Shown: positions 40,108-52,779, numbered from the stretch's first letter. The stretch: 64,000 nucleotides of DNA from Macrobrachium rosenbergii (GCF_040412425.1 NC_089749.1:34780570-34844569); one strand, 5' to 3'. Numbers and translations are program-made. The notes: a model not told the origin generated them from the sequence alone.

Positions 40108-41140
40108 TACCGTACAACGTTTACAACTCTCAGTATTATGGTTGTGTTAATTAGCCACTCACTTCCTCAATTAAAGTCTGTTCAGTTTGTCCACATTTTC
40201 AGTAACATACCTTAAGTAATTCCTCGTGACATGAGTGATCCTAACTTTCACTGGAAAGAGAACCTGGCTACAAACCCTGTGTGAGGGCGGAGCAACATGG
40301 GAATGCCCCTTTAGATCCCATTGCCCCATGCTTACTTGAGCAATGAGTTGGGTACCTGGTAGTCATTCAGCTATATTGGGGCAGAGCCTCCGATGGGAAA
40401 GGCAGGCTAATTTAAATAGCCTGACAACCTCGTAGCTGACAGAATCGTAACAGTCTCTAGACTCTAGATTCACTTCCTTAAAAGGAAAAAGCCTCTTGGC
40501 ATATTATCAGGTCATATGTATGAAGAAAAGAACCAAATACGTAATGATTTTCTTTTAAAGCTGTTATGGCATTATGAACCCGCACGGATAGGCAGATCTC
40601 CTTCTGTCTGTTATTATCAAAATCATTGTTGTTTCAGAGCAGGAGAGAGAGAGCATATGGCCGAGTAACGTCACTTAAAGAGATTCATTCCTCTCGAGAA
40701 TTTCCAGCCTTTAGGACTCAGTGAATTAGAATTATTCATGTCAGTGCCAAAGTGGCGTGAAATTCTTGTTGTTGCTGGTAATGGGTGATGAATTCTTGGT
40801 CCTTTGAATATGGGTCGCTGAGTAATGGTTGTAGAGAAATGTGTAAAAGAGAATGTTTAAGGAAAGGAAGCTTGGCGCGGTGAATTTGAAGTAACAAAAT
40901 TACAAGGTACTTTGCGGGAGGCTCCATACCTCAGGTAAATGAGGTCTCTCTTTCTCGTCTCTGTTGGTCGGCCAAAGTACAGATCTCTACACCTAGACTC
41001 TCCCTTATAGCGCATAGGTTGTGACAAAAACGCCGATGGACTGATAACAGGACACTTGACAAAAGGGAAAAATGTAAGGCGGTGACTCATATATGAGTCT
41101 GAACAATTTTTATAGTAAATCAAAAAGATAAAAAAATGGG
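40106..41140. other. non-coding stretch left of the hAT element
   Basis: No exon recognised. The part near 40245-40460 (with GTTGGGTACCTGGTAGTC) has the look of a dispersed repeat, but there is no second copy here. Confidence 0.3.
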
Positions 41141-41148
41141 GCTGAATG
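41141..41148. repeat. 8-bp target-site duplication, left copy
   Basis: GCTGAATG immediately precedes the left terminus. The identical 8-mer follows the right terminus at 45878-45885. An 8-bp duplication is the hallmark of hAT insertion. Confidence 0.9.
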
Positions 41149-41323
41149 CAGGGCGTCATTTCAGATTTTCCTTGAGGGGGCAAGAGCAAGCAGACTTAAA
41201 CAGACTGAAGTTGGGTGGGAAACTGTATTATCACCAAAGAAAATTTATATTTTAAAGGAATTCTTACTTAAAAGTATTTCTATGGGCTTTCTGAAGCCAC
41301 ATGAGCAAGGTATCTTATAAAAG

Positions 41324-41573
<250 letters not shown>

Positions 41574-41945
41574 CTCAACTACTATTTATTCATCTCCTCA
41601 TCACTGATATATTTTGTGTAAACATCAACAAAATGACTAGGCAGAAAATAAAGTAAAATACTGTTGACAAGTAATATATTTGTATTATTATAGTTGCACA
41701 CTTGATAAGAAAATATGAGTATATATAATTATTCTTTACATTCTTAAATTTTTATGAAAATATATAAACTTACACCATAAGTCTTAAATGTACTATTATT
41801 TCTAGCTGGCAATTCTAGGCATTAATGAAAATCATAAACCAATCACAAGTATTTTTAAGAAATTATTATATTATGATTATGAAATTCAAGTAGTAATGTG
41901 ATGTCGAGAAATATTAAAGTTTAAAAATTGCAGTTCTATTAAGAA

Positions 41946-44211
41946 TTATTCCAATGGGTACCTGCGGTGTTTCATGTGACCAAAATCATTCACTAATTCT
42001 TCTAAATCAAATGATTTAACCATATTTTTTTCTGTGGCCATCAACAACAACGAAGATAGACGGCTATCCCCAGTTGTTGTTCGCAAGTAGTTTTTACATT
42101 GTTTAATACAGAAAAAACCTTTCATTACTAGCAGTAGTGACTGGAATGGTTAACAAGATTCTAAGGATAGCAAGCAACTCAGAAAAAGCAATTGGTAAAG
42201 AATTCTAAGCGGTGTACACCTCGATTAGGTCCTCTTGTTTCTTTTGTTGTAAGAACACCTTTGCCGAATTAATTTGTGAAACTAAGAGGAATGTATCAAT
42301 GTGTGCACTATAGTGATTTGCAAAGATATTTAGTTTATTCTCGTCAAAGAACTGCTTTGATTGGCAATCAAATGCAGAAAGAGACTGAAATAAATCAATG
42401 TTACTAGTAAACCTACAGTCAAATTCAGCAGTGCACCTATCAATTACTTGCAAATACAGCTCTGTCTTTAAATATTGTTTTAGATTGATGTTCTGCGAAG
42501 ATGTTAATTGCTCTTGTCGTTTCCCAAGTGTACTGGTTGTGAGGTACTCTTTCAGCCTGTTTGATGTTTGTTGTATCCTCTTACTGCGGCTTATTCCCAC
42601 TGTGGCACTTACTTCTGGTACATGAATTCCAAGTTTTCTAGCAAACTCTTGTGCCTCATCATACAACTTATCATATTCACTGTCAGCTCTCATATTAGCT
42701 AAATTTGTCTTCGTAGATCTGATCAGATCAACAGTCCTAACAATAGATATACCTTTCTCTTGAAGTTGCTCTGACAAACAGTTTGTTTGTATGAACAATT
42801 TCTCTGCAACAAATAAACAAAATATAAATCTCCAAGACTCCATTCTTAACTTTAACCCAGATGCTTCCATAGAAGCTTCATTGGTTGATTCGGATAGGGA
42901 ATCCAATACTGCAAGAATAGCTTCATATCGAACACGAATTTTGTAAATACTCCTGTACCAATAGAACCATCTAGTTGCAACTGTTCTTTCTAATTCTAAT
43001 ACCTGTAATCCAAGCTCTTTTTGGGATTTAACAAAAAGCTCATGTCTTGAGTTGCTATTTGAGATAAAGTTATATAAAGTTTGTATGGTTGAGAAAAAAT
43101 TTGCTAATTCATCGAGATTCTTCACACAATCAATGAGTACTAAATTGAGCCTGTGTGCATAGCAATGAATGTATATGGCATGGGGCACCTTCTCTGCTAC
43201 ACGAGCCTGAACTCCTGAAGCCCATCCACTCATAACGCTTGCCCCATCATAGCATTGTGCAATGCAGTTAGACAGCTCTAATCCTAATTCATCCAACTTC
43301 TTCAGAATAAAATTTGCAAGGGATTCAGCATCAAGCTGTTGCATATGATAGGTGCCGCAACACCTTTCCTGGATTTTTTCACCATCAAAAAACCTGATTA
43401 TCAAGCATAATTGTTCTTTTCTTGATCGATCTTTTGTTTCATCCACTAATATTGCAAAATACTTGGCTTTCTTAATTTGTGTAGATACAGTTGTAAGAAC
43501 TTTGTTCCCAAACACTTGTATTAGGTCATTTTGATACTCAGGAGATGTATAGTGGCCGTACCTTGATTCCATCTTCTTGCGCAAAATCTCATTAGAGTCT
43601 GCTAACATATCTAGTATTTCACTAAAGTTTCCTCTATTATCCGAAGTTTCTGATTCATCATGGCCTCGGAATGCTAAACCCTGCCTACCTAACGAACTTG
43701 TGACACGTAGCAAACATTTCACATGTTCTCTGTTAGCCTCCACTTCCTTTGACCTGTTAGCGTCAAGTTTATCTTTGATTGAACTGTCTTTTTTACTCTC
43801 AACTACCTTTAAGTTCAACCATCCACTCATAGCATTAGCATGTCTATCACTTTGAGAATGTTTTTCTAATAACTCGGAGGAATCCTTCCATTTTCTAAAA
43901 CCCACATCAATAAATGTTCGTTTACCAAGGATCTCACCTTTCCTTTGCATATTACCTGCAAAATGTCTACAAGCAAAACAATAGACGCTATCCTCTGATT
44001 TAGAATATTCAATCCATTCAAATCGTTTATAGAATCCTACATTAAATCTCCTCTTATTTGTTAGAGGAAATATACTAAGTTTAGGTTGTATTGGATTTTC
44101 ATATCTTGATGAGCTAATATCTAGGGGGATGTTCTTGTCATGTTCAAATTCACAGACAGGAGATTGAATTTTTGGACGAATATCATCACTGTAACAAAAC
44201 AAAGAAAACAT
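41946..44211 (-). pseudogene. hAT transposase with TTF-type zinc finger, one stop and one frameshift from intact
   Basis: A 668-codon open frame spans 44211-42205. Residues 46-130 form a TTF/BED-like zinc finger (C78, C81, H118, H124) for end binding. Residues about 150-440 are the DUF4371-type catalytic region, with the first two acidic residues D257 (ILVDETKD) and D322 (YDGASVMSG), the C350-x2-H353 motif in HCYAHRLNLV, and R414-W415. The frame hits TAG at 42205-42207. The next codons in the same frame continue NSLPIAFSELLAI then LLTIPVTTASNERFF, the start of the hAT dimerisation domain. After a T-run frameshift at about 42112-42117, the +1 frame gives CIKQCKNYLRTTTGDSRLSS and ends HMKHRRYPLE at a stop, 41946-41948. 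With those two lesions ignored it would be about 755 residues, within the hAT range. An upstream exon may exist. Confidence 0.88.
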
Positions 44212-44607
44212 TGGCTGTAATGTTTAGAGATACAGTGAATATGATAATGTAGATAATCTATACAACGAGTCAGTTTTAATCTAAACAGTTTTGGGTGCAG
44301 TATCAAATCAAGAGTTAAATATATTTCATGCACTATAAAATTTATGATTCATTAATGACAAATACGTAACATATAATTTTATCAGAAAATCTTTAAGAAT
44401 ATACTTTGTAATCCTCCCCAGTCACCCCCGCCCCGCCCCTCACATTGTTTCATTGGAAATCAAGGTAATGTCTAATTTATGAATAATTGAAGTTACCGAA
44501 GGCTTTATCAATTTTTACTCCCTCAGCCAAAGCTCGGAGCTTATCCCATGGCTGCTAACCATGAAAAAATAATATATTGGTTGTCTAATTGAGTTTACTT
44601 ACCGTGA

Positions 44608-44715
44608 TGTGGAGGACTCTGATCAATATCTGCAAATTTCTCATGTTCATGTTTAGTTTTTTCTGTTACTATTTCAAGTTCCAAATGTTTTTCATCTAGC
44701 TCATCTTCTTTCTTT
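44608..44715 (-). pseudogene. possible upstream exon of the hAT transposase
   Basis: Minus-strand 44713-44608 is open and reads EKKEDELDEKHLELEIVT then HEHEKFADIDQSPPHHG. It ends at donor G|GTAAGT and follows a T6 tract with an AG. An acceptor-like TTGTTTTGTTACAG lies at the start of the main transposase frame. Simple joining of this donor and acceptor is out of frame by one, so either another site is used or this exon is also damaged. Coding bias and position support it; the splice is unproven. Confidence 0.35.
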
Positions 44716-45780
44716 TCTTAGTAAAAAACCCTGTAATGGTCTGCTGTGATTCTGAACGTTTCATGATCAGCTGTATCAATGAACCCAGTCCTAACAAAGC
44801 AAGCATAAATATACGTTAGCCTATCATGTAGACCTAGGCACACAGACAGATCATACAAATGTATCATATGTTTGCATAAACATATTGTATAGTTCCCAAA
44901 CATAAATAAATATTTTTTTACTAAAGTCATATATAGTTAGCAATTACTAAAATTATATCTAAATATTTACCGAATCTAAGCACAGATTTTAAAGACGGTT
45001 GTAAGACGAATCGACACAATCACATAAGAGTCGAGACAGAGACTGCGTCCGTAGCTTATCTTAGGGCTACTGAGGCCGCAGGCGTGAACATGATTTGAAC
45101 CTGTACTGTTACCGCATGGTACTCAAACCAAGTCAGCTGATCGTAATGCAAACTAATCTCTTAGGCATGATAACTACCTAGTGATGTTACTGATTATGAA
45201 TAATGAAAATGGATTAGTTGTTGTAAAGAAAATTTAGACTTTTGTTGTATTTGGAAGAACGATATCGTTTGATACTTATAGTATAGAATACTCCAGAATA
45301 GTTTGGCTGTGAACATCTGTATATCTCGCGGACAGACAGTTAAACGTGAAAATTAATTCCATCAAAATTTACATTTCATTGGCTGCTGAGATATCCTGAC
45401 TATGGCCCTGTCCAGTCACCCCAGTGTCCATTAATGAAAATATTATATCTTTTATTATAGTATCTTAGACTATATACTAGTCTATATATTTCATGGACAA
45501 TCATAAAAACTAACTCCATCAAATATTTTTCAGTGGCTACTAATGAAAATAAATTCAATAATGTACCTTAAATGTAGCCTAGTATGCTGTAACTTAGTCT
45601 ACTTATCATAGAATTTAATTCCATTAACCAATTTTCATTGATTGCTAAGAAACCCTAAGAATAGCCTTTTCCATATATTGAAAATAATTATTATAGTAAA
45701 AAGAAAGAAAAAAAAATCTAAAGTGTTGTTAAAATGATGACACGTTTGAATTTGAAATCATCAAGAATATTGGAAAATTA
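44716..45780. other. right-hand non-coding part of the hAT element
   Basis: AT-rich sequence with no ORF of note. At about 45085-45150, on the minus strand, a B box (AGGTTCAAATC) with an A-box-like segment suggests a tRNA-related insertion. Confidence 0.35.
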
Positions 45781-45796
45781 TAATTTTTTGAGCTTG

Positions 45797-45864
45797 GGGG
45801 GGGCAAGCTGAGTCTTGGGGGGGGCAAGCTGGATCTTGGGGGGCAACTGCCCCCCCAGCCCCCA
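45797..45864 (-). repeat. G-rich subterminal repeats of the hAT element
   Basis: Three units of the type (T)CTTGGGGGGGGCAAGCTG are spaced about 28 bp apart, next to C7 and C5 tracts close to the right end. Subterminal repeats are common transposase-binding sites in hAT elements; that role is inferred here. Confidence 0.6.
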
Positions 45865-45877
45865 AATGACGCCCCTG

Positions 45878-45885
45878 GCTGAATG
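45878..45885. repeat. 8-bp target-site duplication, right copy
   Basis: GCTGAATG, identical to 41141-41148. Confidence 0.9.
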
Positions 45886-45900
45886 CCTTTCTAATGAAAC

Positions 45901-46235
<335 letters not shown>

Positions 46236-46629
46236 GTTGTTTCATTTGTCTGGTGTTCTCGTAGTTGTTAACTTATGTGTGAATATTTCACCGAAGCTTT
46301 AAAGCGCCAGTGTAACCATACCTTCCAAACTGGCGGTAATATCTGTGTACCCTCTCGAATCTCGGAACAAGGTACCTCCATTTCACATACAGTACTGTAC
46401 TTATATACGGGTCGGTGGTTAGAAAGGCTGTCCCTGGGTCGGACGACGAAAAATGATGTGGATTTCATTACGCGTAGATCATTGGCGTTGCTTGCAGGCA
46501 GAAAAAAAATTTGGAGCAATTACGTGGTATTGTACAGAATATTTGATTAGTTTTTTCGAGTTTTTTTGCTTTTTTTCTCGGGAAAGCTCTCGCAAATTCT
46601 TATATATGTATATATATTATATATATATG

Positions 46630-46819
46630 TATTTAATCCACTATTCTGAGGTCATATAGATCATCAGGCCAAAAAGAACATTCTTGGCGACATGCTTCAC
46701 TATTTTACGCGCTAATGTGTTGCCCAGTGCATTTATTTATCTAATTAAGTGAAGCATGTCGCCAAGAATGTTCTTTTTGGCCTGATGATCTATATGACCT
46801 CAGAATAGTGGATTAAATA
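46630..46819. repeat. 72-bp perfect inverted repeat next to a (TA) tract
   Basis: 46630-46701 is the exact reverse complement of 46748-46819, with a 46-nt loop. The right arm contains CCTGATGATC, the start of the motif seen in the PLE 3' ends, and ends GATTAAATA. An irregular TA tract abuts the left arm. I take it as a probable PLE 3'-end hairpin, but no coding remnant is present. Confidence 0.85.
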
Positions 46820-49800
46820 TTCACAGCTTTGATCATATGTTTTGATGTCTGCCTGTTTGTCATTAATCTCTGAGCCAACGAGCAATCCAGAAGTACTCAC
46901 GTCCTTCTTGCTGTTAGCTCCTGACAAATAGGCCTGTATGTTCTTTTGTAATTCGCAACTGCTTGTATTTCCTACACTTCATCAAATGCCTTTTCATGTT
47001 TAGAGCGCTCATTACAGTACCAAATACTCTACATTTTGGTGGCATTACAATTGATGAAACCAAGACTGTATTGCTGAATAACTATGTGAGTACATTGATT
47101 AGGAGGTTACATTGCGACTCTTGGTAGATGTATAGGACCTTTCACCAAGGTCTGCACCAGGTTCGTTTCCTTTCCGTGATCTACTGTGGGCGGTAAATTG
47201 GCTTGTTTCTGACCTTGACACTTTTTACGCCCAACGCGTCGGATAATATTAATGTCTCCGGGGAGGGCAATTAGCTTCTGGCTTATGGCATTTATGATAA
47301 TTGGATTTGCGTTTCTTTTTTTTTTTTTGTCTGTGAACTAGGTTAATGCAGATGTAGGTTTTTGTCATAAATGATAATATAGACATAGAGGTGAAATAGA
47401 TACAACAGAGAAAAAAGGATAACAACCTCATCCTGTTAACAACATTCTTAAGGATCGCCAGAAAAGGTGTTTAATTGTTTGCAAGAGGATATAACGTTTG
47501 TTTGCTTCCTTGTCACTAGAGGAGGCTATATGTATGTCAGTCCGTCTAGCTCAACAGGGGTTGTCTTAAAGATGTCTTTTCACAACTCTTGTTGGTTTAA
47601 AAGTGAAGGTTTTTTCACGACATTTTTTCTTGAAGAGCCTGCAGTTTGCATTGTTCTCTTGTATTAAGTGCATTTTCGTAGTCTTGATTCTCCTGAAGGA
47701 AACGTTGTATTTGCACTTTTCCTAAAGAGAATTGATTATCACGATATAAGTTCACAGAAGAGTGCATTTTCACTGCCATGGTTCTCTTGAAGGGATTGGG
47801 TTACTTTGCTTGAAATTAGACAGACATTACCAGGCCATCAAGTAACATTTCGTTGTTCTTAAGCCATTGAAATGTACTGTGGGAAATTGTAGACGTTTGC
47901 GCTGTGAATAAGGAGATACTTGTGACGAAATACATTTGTTACCCGTGTCCATTTTCAATCTTTTTCTGTAGAGTTGAGCAAACTAGTAAAGTCTCTCCTT
48001 TTCTCAATTTCCTTCGGCCCTCGGGTAGATATGGATATCAGAATGCTCGACCTATCTGCCTCTGCATTTGAGGTGGATTCGCTTTGTATTCTTACAAGTT
48101 CTTTTTTATCATGTGACTTTTACGACAAGATTAACATCTTCGTTTACCCATCTACCCATCTACCCGTATTTGACTGCAACTCGAAAAGTTCACACGCCAT
48201 GATAACCTCAATTCTTCTTCGTAAGGAACGTCAAAGATTCTTTGTTGTATCCGTCCTGTTTGGGTGATGACCGTGTTGTGGTTAAGATTGTCCAATGATA
48301 ATTTGCTGTCAGTCATGTTTTAGTGGTAATTATTACACCTTTTCGCACAGATTTTTTTTATGTTACTTGAAATATTAGATTTGTATAAATCGAGTATCGA
48401 TAATTTTGTTAGAAAAGTTGCCATTATGATAATTTTGGCAGGCCACATATTTGTTGAATGTGTTCAGTTTTGTTATTTTAAACGTGCTTTGGTTAACAAT
48501 ATTGTACACGAGGGAAACTAATCCATGTTCAGTTCATAGTGTTGAAGAAAATTGTTATTTTTCACACCAGTTGCTATAGCTGAGAATAAATTGCTTACCG
48601 AATAAAAGTTGTTGATTAGAAATTTTAATTGGAGCAGTCATAGTTAACGTCAAACAATGTATGTGTTGCAGTATCTGTGTGTAGAAATCACGGTTTCTGT
48701 GAATAAAACTCTCATATTGGGTTTCTGTGAATAAAACTCTCATATTTGATTAAAACTATGAAATTATAATGCTGTTTTTGAGTGGCGTTTATCAGCCATT
48801 CAAGTTTTAAATCCGAAGTGACGTCTTCTCTGAAACCTTAGACTGCATGGAATGTGGTCTCGCAAATGAATAACTTATAATCATTGTGCTCATTAAAATA
48901 TTTTAGATTAGAAAAAGCCGCATTTTTTACTGAGGTGACTTTGGCTCCTAGTTGTTGTTCATTGATACTTTGTTACTGGTGAGCTATGGCACGTTAGGCA
49001 TGAAGACAGCTGGAAAAAACCAAGGAAAAACCCAGAAAAAAACAAAGAAAAAACAAAAAAAAACAGGAAAAAATGAGGCTGAGAACCGCTGTGCTACAGT
49101 ATAACAACAAACCATATTTAAATAGACTGGATCACTTTTTTGTGTCATGAACACAAGACCAAACCATATCTTGGTTACAGCCATCAAGATATCAAGATCT
49201 GGTGGCATAATTTTAAGCAATAACTGATTGTGAAAGTATATGAGTTATTAGAATCCCATGTTATTAATGTTTTTAACAGTGTGTTTGTACCGCCAATTGC
49301 AGATAATCACATTTGAGATAATAACTACTGGTGAATGAATATGAATTACTGGAAACATTTTATGAAATATTGTCACTGAATAAAAAGGGAAGAAGTGCAA
49401 AAATCTCTCATTAACGTTTAAAAGTTGGAATGTTTAAGTTTTTTTTTATTTTTTTTATTTTTTTAGTTTATAGAAGGTTATCACCATCGCCATCTGCATG
49501 ATTATGGGTATTTGTTCTTACGCCCATAAGCGATAACAGAGTGCCAGACTGCCCTCCAAGGCTCTGTACCCAGAGAGCGTGGCCCAGGTGCCCTGCCATT
49601 AAAGGGCGTCCCGGAGACACAAATGGGACTCTCTTTATCACCGAGCAGTTCTGCGATCTCTCTCCCTCTCCCTCTCTGTCTATTAATTTCCTCTTTTTGA
49701 TTTTTTCTACCTCCTCCTTTCCTATCATTTGTTCACTTTTTCCTTCTACATTTGCTTCTCTGGCTCTCACTCTTGTCATTCTGCTTTCTCTCTCCCTCCT

Positions 49801-50092
49801 CATTATTCACCCGATCTCTAGATTTTCGTTGCTTCCTTCCTGACCATCACGGATATATACACCCTCTCTCTTTCCCTTCCTTTTAATTTCCCATTTCCTC
49901 CGCCACATTGTCTCCATTTCTCGTTTTGCCATTAAACTTTTGCCCCCCTTAGCGGAGAACACTCCCTTGCTCTCCGTTATCCTCTGAATCGCCCTCTCTC
50001 CCTCCTCATTTACTGCACACTAACCCATTATGTGACTCCTACGGATGCACCTTATTCCTCTCTAAGGCCTTCGAGGATCGCTGTGATGCTGA
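46820..50092. other. non-coding stretch, no gene recognised
   Basis: Unique AT-rich sequence with a 28-bp tandem duplication at 48693-48748, an A-rich tract near 49010-49070, and a pyrimidine-rich segment at about 49650-50000. No exon supported. Confidence 0.4.
48693..48748. repeat. two-copy tandem repeat, period 28 bp
   Basis: Both units start GTTTCTGTGAATAAAACTCT. They differ at a single position, near the end. Confidence 0.9.
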
Positions 50093-50736
50093 ATGTCCTC
50101 AGGAGAGGCTTATGGTGGGCGTGGCCTAACAAGTGGACGTGATAATAGCCAGGCTAGTAAAGTAGACTTACCATGTCTACGCAAGTTCAACAACTGCAAA
50201 AGCATCAGCGCAAATGTCATCCAAAAGATGATCAAGGCCAGAGGGCACAATCAAAGCAAGGAGAGCCTGAACTGGAACGTGAACAACATCTACAACTCGA
50301 AGAGAAACAACCACAGCAGCATAAACAAGGGGAACGAAATGAACAACGTAAACAAGAAGACGGAAAGCATGACCTTGAGGATCAACATGATGAACAAATT
50401 GGCGAAGAACATGGATGTGAAGATCAACAGGGACTTTTTGCAAATGAGCAGCAACAACAGCACAGTGAAGAGCATCAGCACCAACGTCATGAACAAAGTT
50501 CTAAAGCAAATAAGAAACATAGAAAAGAAACAAAAGGACAGAAACTTCGGCAGAAACAACATCAGCAGAAAGATCAAGACCAGCAACAGGAGACGAATAA
50601 GGAAGAAAACCAACAGCAACATCTACTGCAGCAGTTAAATCAAGATCAGACAGATAGCAACCTTCATCGTGAACCACACCAGCAAATGTACTCTGTGATA
50701 CAGTTGGTATCTCTCTGCTGTAATCTGTACAGGTGA
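50093..50736 (+). CDS. unrecognised low-complexity ORFs, two overlapping frames
   Basis: Two + strand frames stay open together. One (50093-50638, 181 codons) is Asn/Lys/Ser-rich and repeats the pattern KSIS(A/T)NV--K--K at about residues 36 and 122. The other (50173-50736, 187 codons) is Gln/Glu/His/Lys-rich. The + strand is markedly poor in T over this stretch, which alone removes most stops, so openness is weak evidence of coding. The Gln-rich frame runs into a donor-like TACAG|GTGAGG near 50731-50737, so it could be an exon. I do not recognise a family and cannot choose the frame. It may instead be a degenerate tandem repeat. Confidence 0.3.
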
Positions 50737-51155
50737 GGTTTGAGACTTTTTGTTGAAAATCAGGGCTGGCCGCATGTCGCCCATTTATTCTATAAAATCA
50801 CACATTAATTAAGGTAAATATTCGTAACTGTTGAGTAGGGAAATAATAAACGGAGATTGTGCAATGTAAAAACGTGTTGTTTTGATCATTGGGGTGTGCC
50901 TCCTAGTACACTAATTAGAAATATTTTTATTCTTGTCATTTCAATAACTCTCACATGTTATGTACACCCAGTATACAACATGGGAGCACTTTAAAAATAG
51001 TGAGCCAAGTTGAGACCATTTCTTCATGTTTGAAGTGATCTGAATCTAAACAGTCGTGGTTTGGTTTTAGGAGATATATCACTGAGATAATTGCAGTGAA
51101 TTTCTGTGGTGTGAGTGTTGCGTCAGCGTTGTATGAGGAGCAAATGTGCTGGTGG

Positions 51156-51158
<3 letters not shown>

Positions 51159-51246
<88 letters not shown>
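51159..51246. repeat. (TA)n array left of the PLE-derived hairpin
   Basis: TA run that ends at the left arm of the inverted repeat. Confidence 0.96.
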
Positions 51247-51250
51247 GAAG

Positions 51251-51428
51251 AAACATGGCTATGTACTTATTTCGACGCGTTTGGCATTCAGCTGAATGCA
51301 TCATCAGGTTCTGTACAATAAGAAGTGTATGAATTTTTATTGGTCGTTATTTATTGTACAGAACCCTGGTGATGCATTCAGCTGAATGCGAAACGCGTCG
51401 AAATAAATTATAGTACGTCGCCATGTTT
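51251..51428. repeat. PLE 3'-end inverted duplication (~70-78 bp arms)
   Basis: 51251-51321 is an imperfect reverse complement of 51351-51428, separated by about 29 nt. Both arms contain the hammerhead-like core, the 16-bp palindrome GCATTCAGCTGAATGC, ACGCGTCG and an AATAA(A/G) stretch. It is flanked by (TA)n at 51159-51246 and from 51493. The sequence type matches the PLE 2 3' UTR, so this looks like a solo PLE 3' end in head-to-head form. Confidence 0.8.
51366..51403 (+). ncRNA. hammerhead-ribozyme-like motif (PLE 3' end, right arm)
   Basis: CTGGTGA (consensus CTGATGA, one change), one T, stem II GCATTC/GAATGC with loop AGCT, GAAAC, a two-nucleotide GC loop, then GTC. The mirror copy on the minus strand (about 51272-51307) keeps CTGATGA exactly but has CAAAC in place of GAAAC. 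Each arm thus carries a different core mutation. Confidence 0.5.
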
Positions 51429-51487
51429 GTTCCTGCTCCTGCTCCTCTATATTTTACCACCTTGGCTGATTCGCCTGCCTACCCGTT

Positions 51488-51777
<290 letters not shown>

Positions 51778-51879
51778 CAACAATACGTTGGCGCAAACGG
51801 TCCACAGCACATAGAAGGACAGGGTGACAAGGAGATAGCCGGTCATCAAAAGGTGATACATTTATTGTTTTCTTCAGAC

Positions 51880-52435
51880 ATTGCAAGAATTTTCTAAATA
51901 AGAAACTATCAGACTCCCCTTCCATAAGCACTGTTCCACGAAAGAAACTGTATGCCAGTATTCCATACATCCAAGATGACAAATTTAGAAGGAATCTCAA
52001 GTCTGCAATTGAAAAACACTTTAATATGTTGCAAGTTATTTTAATTCCAAAAATCCCCTTACAATAGGATCACTTTTTAAATTTAAAGACAAAATCTGCC
52101 CATTATTGCAATTCTCAGTCGTATATAAATATACTTGCCCCAGATGTAATTTGGGGACTTACGTAGGTTCGACTAAGCGATTGCTCAAGGTCAGAGCTGA
52201 TTCACATAATGGTGTCAGCCATCGTACTGGCTGCAGATTGTCCAATCCCGAATTTTCTAATATCAGAAATCACACAAAAATTTGTAACACCAGCATTAAC
52301 TATTCTGACTTCTCTGTCTTGGGCCAAACAAGCCGTTTACACGAACTGCTTATCTTAGAGTCATTATTTATTAAGCAGTTAGTGCCCAAGTTAAACAATC
52401 ACACCACCTCTATACAGTTGTTTCTGGCTTGAGCC
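51880..52435 (+). pseudogene. PLE 2 connector and GIY-YIG endonuclease, one frameshift
   Basis: From 51936 the frame reads PRKKLYASIPYIQDDKFRRN and then LQVILIPKIPL. A one-base shift near 52065 moves to the frame IGSLFKFKDK, then VVYKYTCPRCNLGTYVGSTK with the paired cysteines and the YVG of the nuclease, then IRNHTKIC and ILESLFIKQLVPKLN, stopping at 52435. YASIP, IRNH and LESLFIK are shared with PLE 1. The upstream RT is lost, so this is a dead fragment. Confidence 0.82.
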
Positions 52436-52610
52436 GTTTTTTTCTTCGCTGCTTCTCCTCATTTCCGGATCATAAAGCCTTCAGCCTTTAGTCTAGCAGG
52501 TGCTTTTTAAATTTTGTTTTGTTTTAATGTAAGTTTGGTATAATTTGTTGAGACTCTTAAAGTCAAAGTTATATTCCATGTGTTTTTAATTTGTGTTGTT
52601 TTCTCTTTTA

Positions 52611-52650
52611 GCCTTGATGATGTAACTATGTTGTTACGAAACGCGTCGGC
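52611..52650 (+). ncRNA. hammerhead-ribozyme-like motif in PLE 2 3' UTR
   Basis: Stem I GCC (52611-52613) can pair with GGC (52648-52650). The core is TTGATGA (consensus CTGATGA). One extra T is followed by a perfect stem II GTAAC/GTTAC with loop TATGTT, then GAAAC, a 2-bp stem III with a GC loop, and GTC as the cleavage triplet before 52648. Short stem III is known for hammerheads in Penelope-like elements. The C-to-T core change and the unpaired T argue against strong activity. Confidence 0.55.
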
Positions 52651-52700
52651 AATAAATGTATCACCTTTTGATGACCGGCTATCTCCTTGTCACCCTGTCC

Positions 52701-52704
<4 letters not shown>

Positions 52705-52779
<75 letters not shown>

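Larger units (their letters stand above)
51812..52705. repeat. 56-bp perfect inverted repeat bracketing PLE 2
   Basis: 51812-51867 is the exact reverse complement of 52650-52705, the 3' tail of the element. The left arm continues outward for about 35 bp that the right arm lacks, because the right arm passes straight into (TA)n. Confidence 0.92.

Noticed and set aside
42398..43855. Plus-strand ORFs of 60-92 codons inside the transposase
   Set aside because: They are antisense shadows of the 668-codon minus-strand frame.
50177..50622. Minus-strand Leu/Val-rich ORFs of 88 and 110 codons
   Set aside because: They arise because the opposite strand is T-poor; the hydrophobic runs mirror AAC/AAG/CAA-type triplets.
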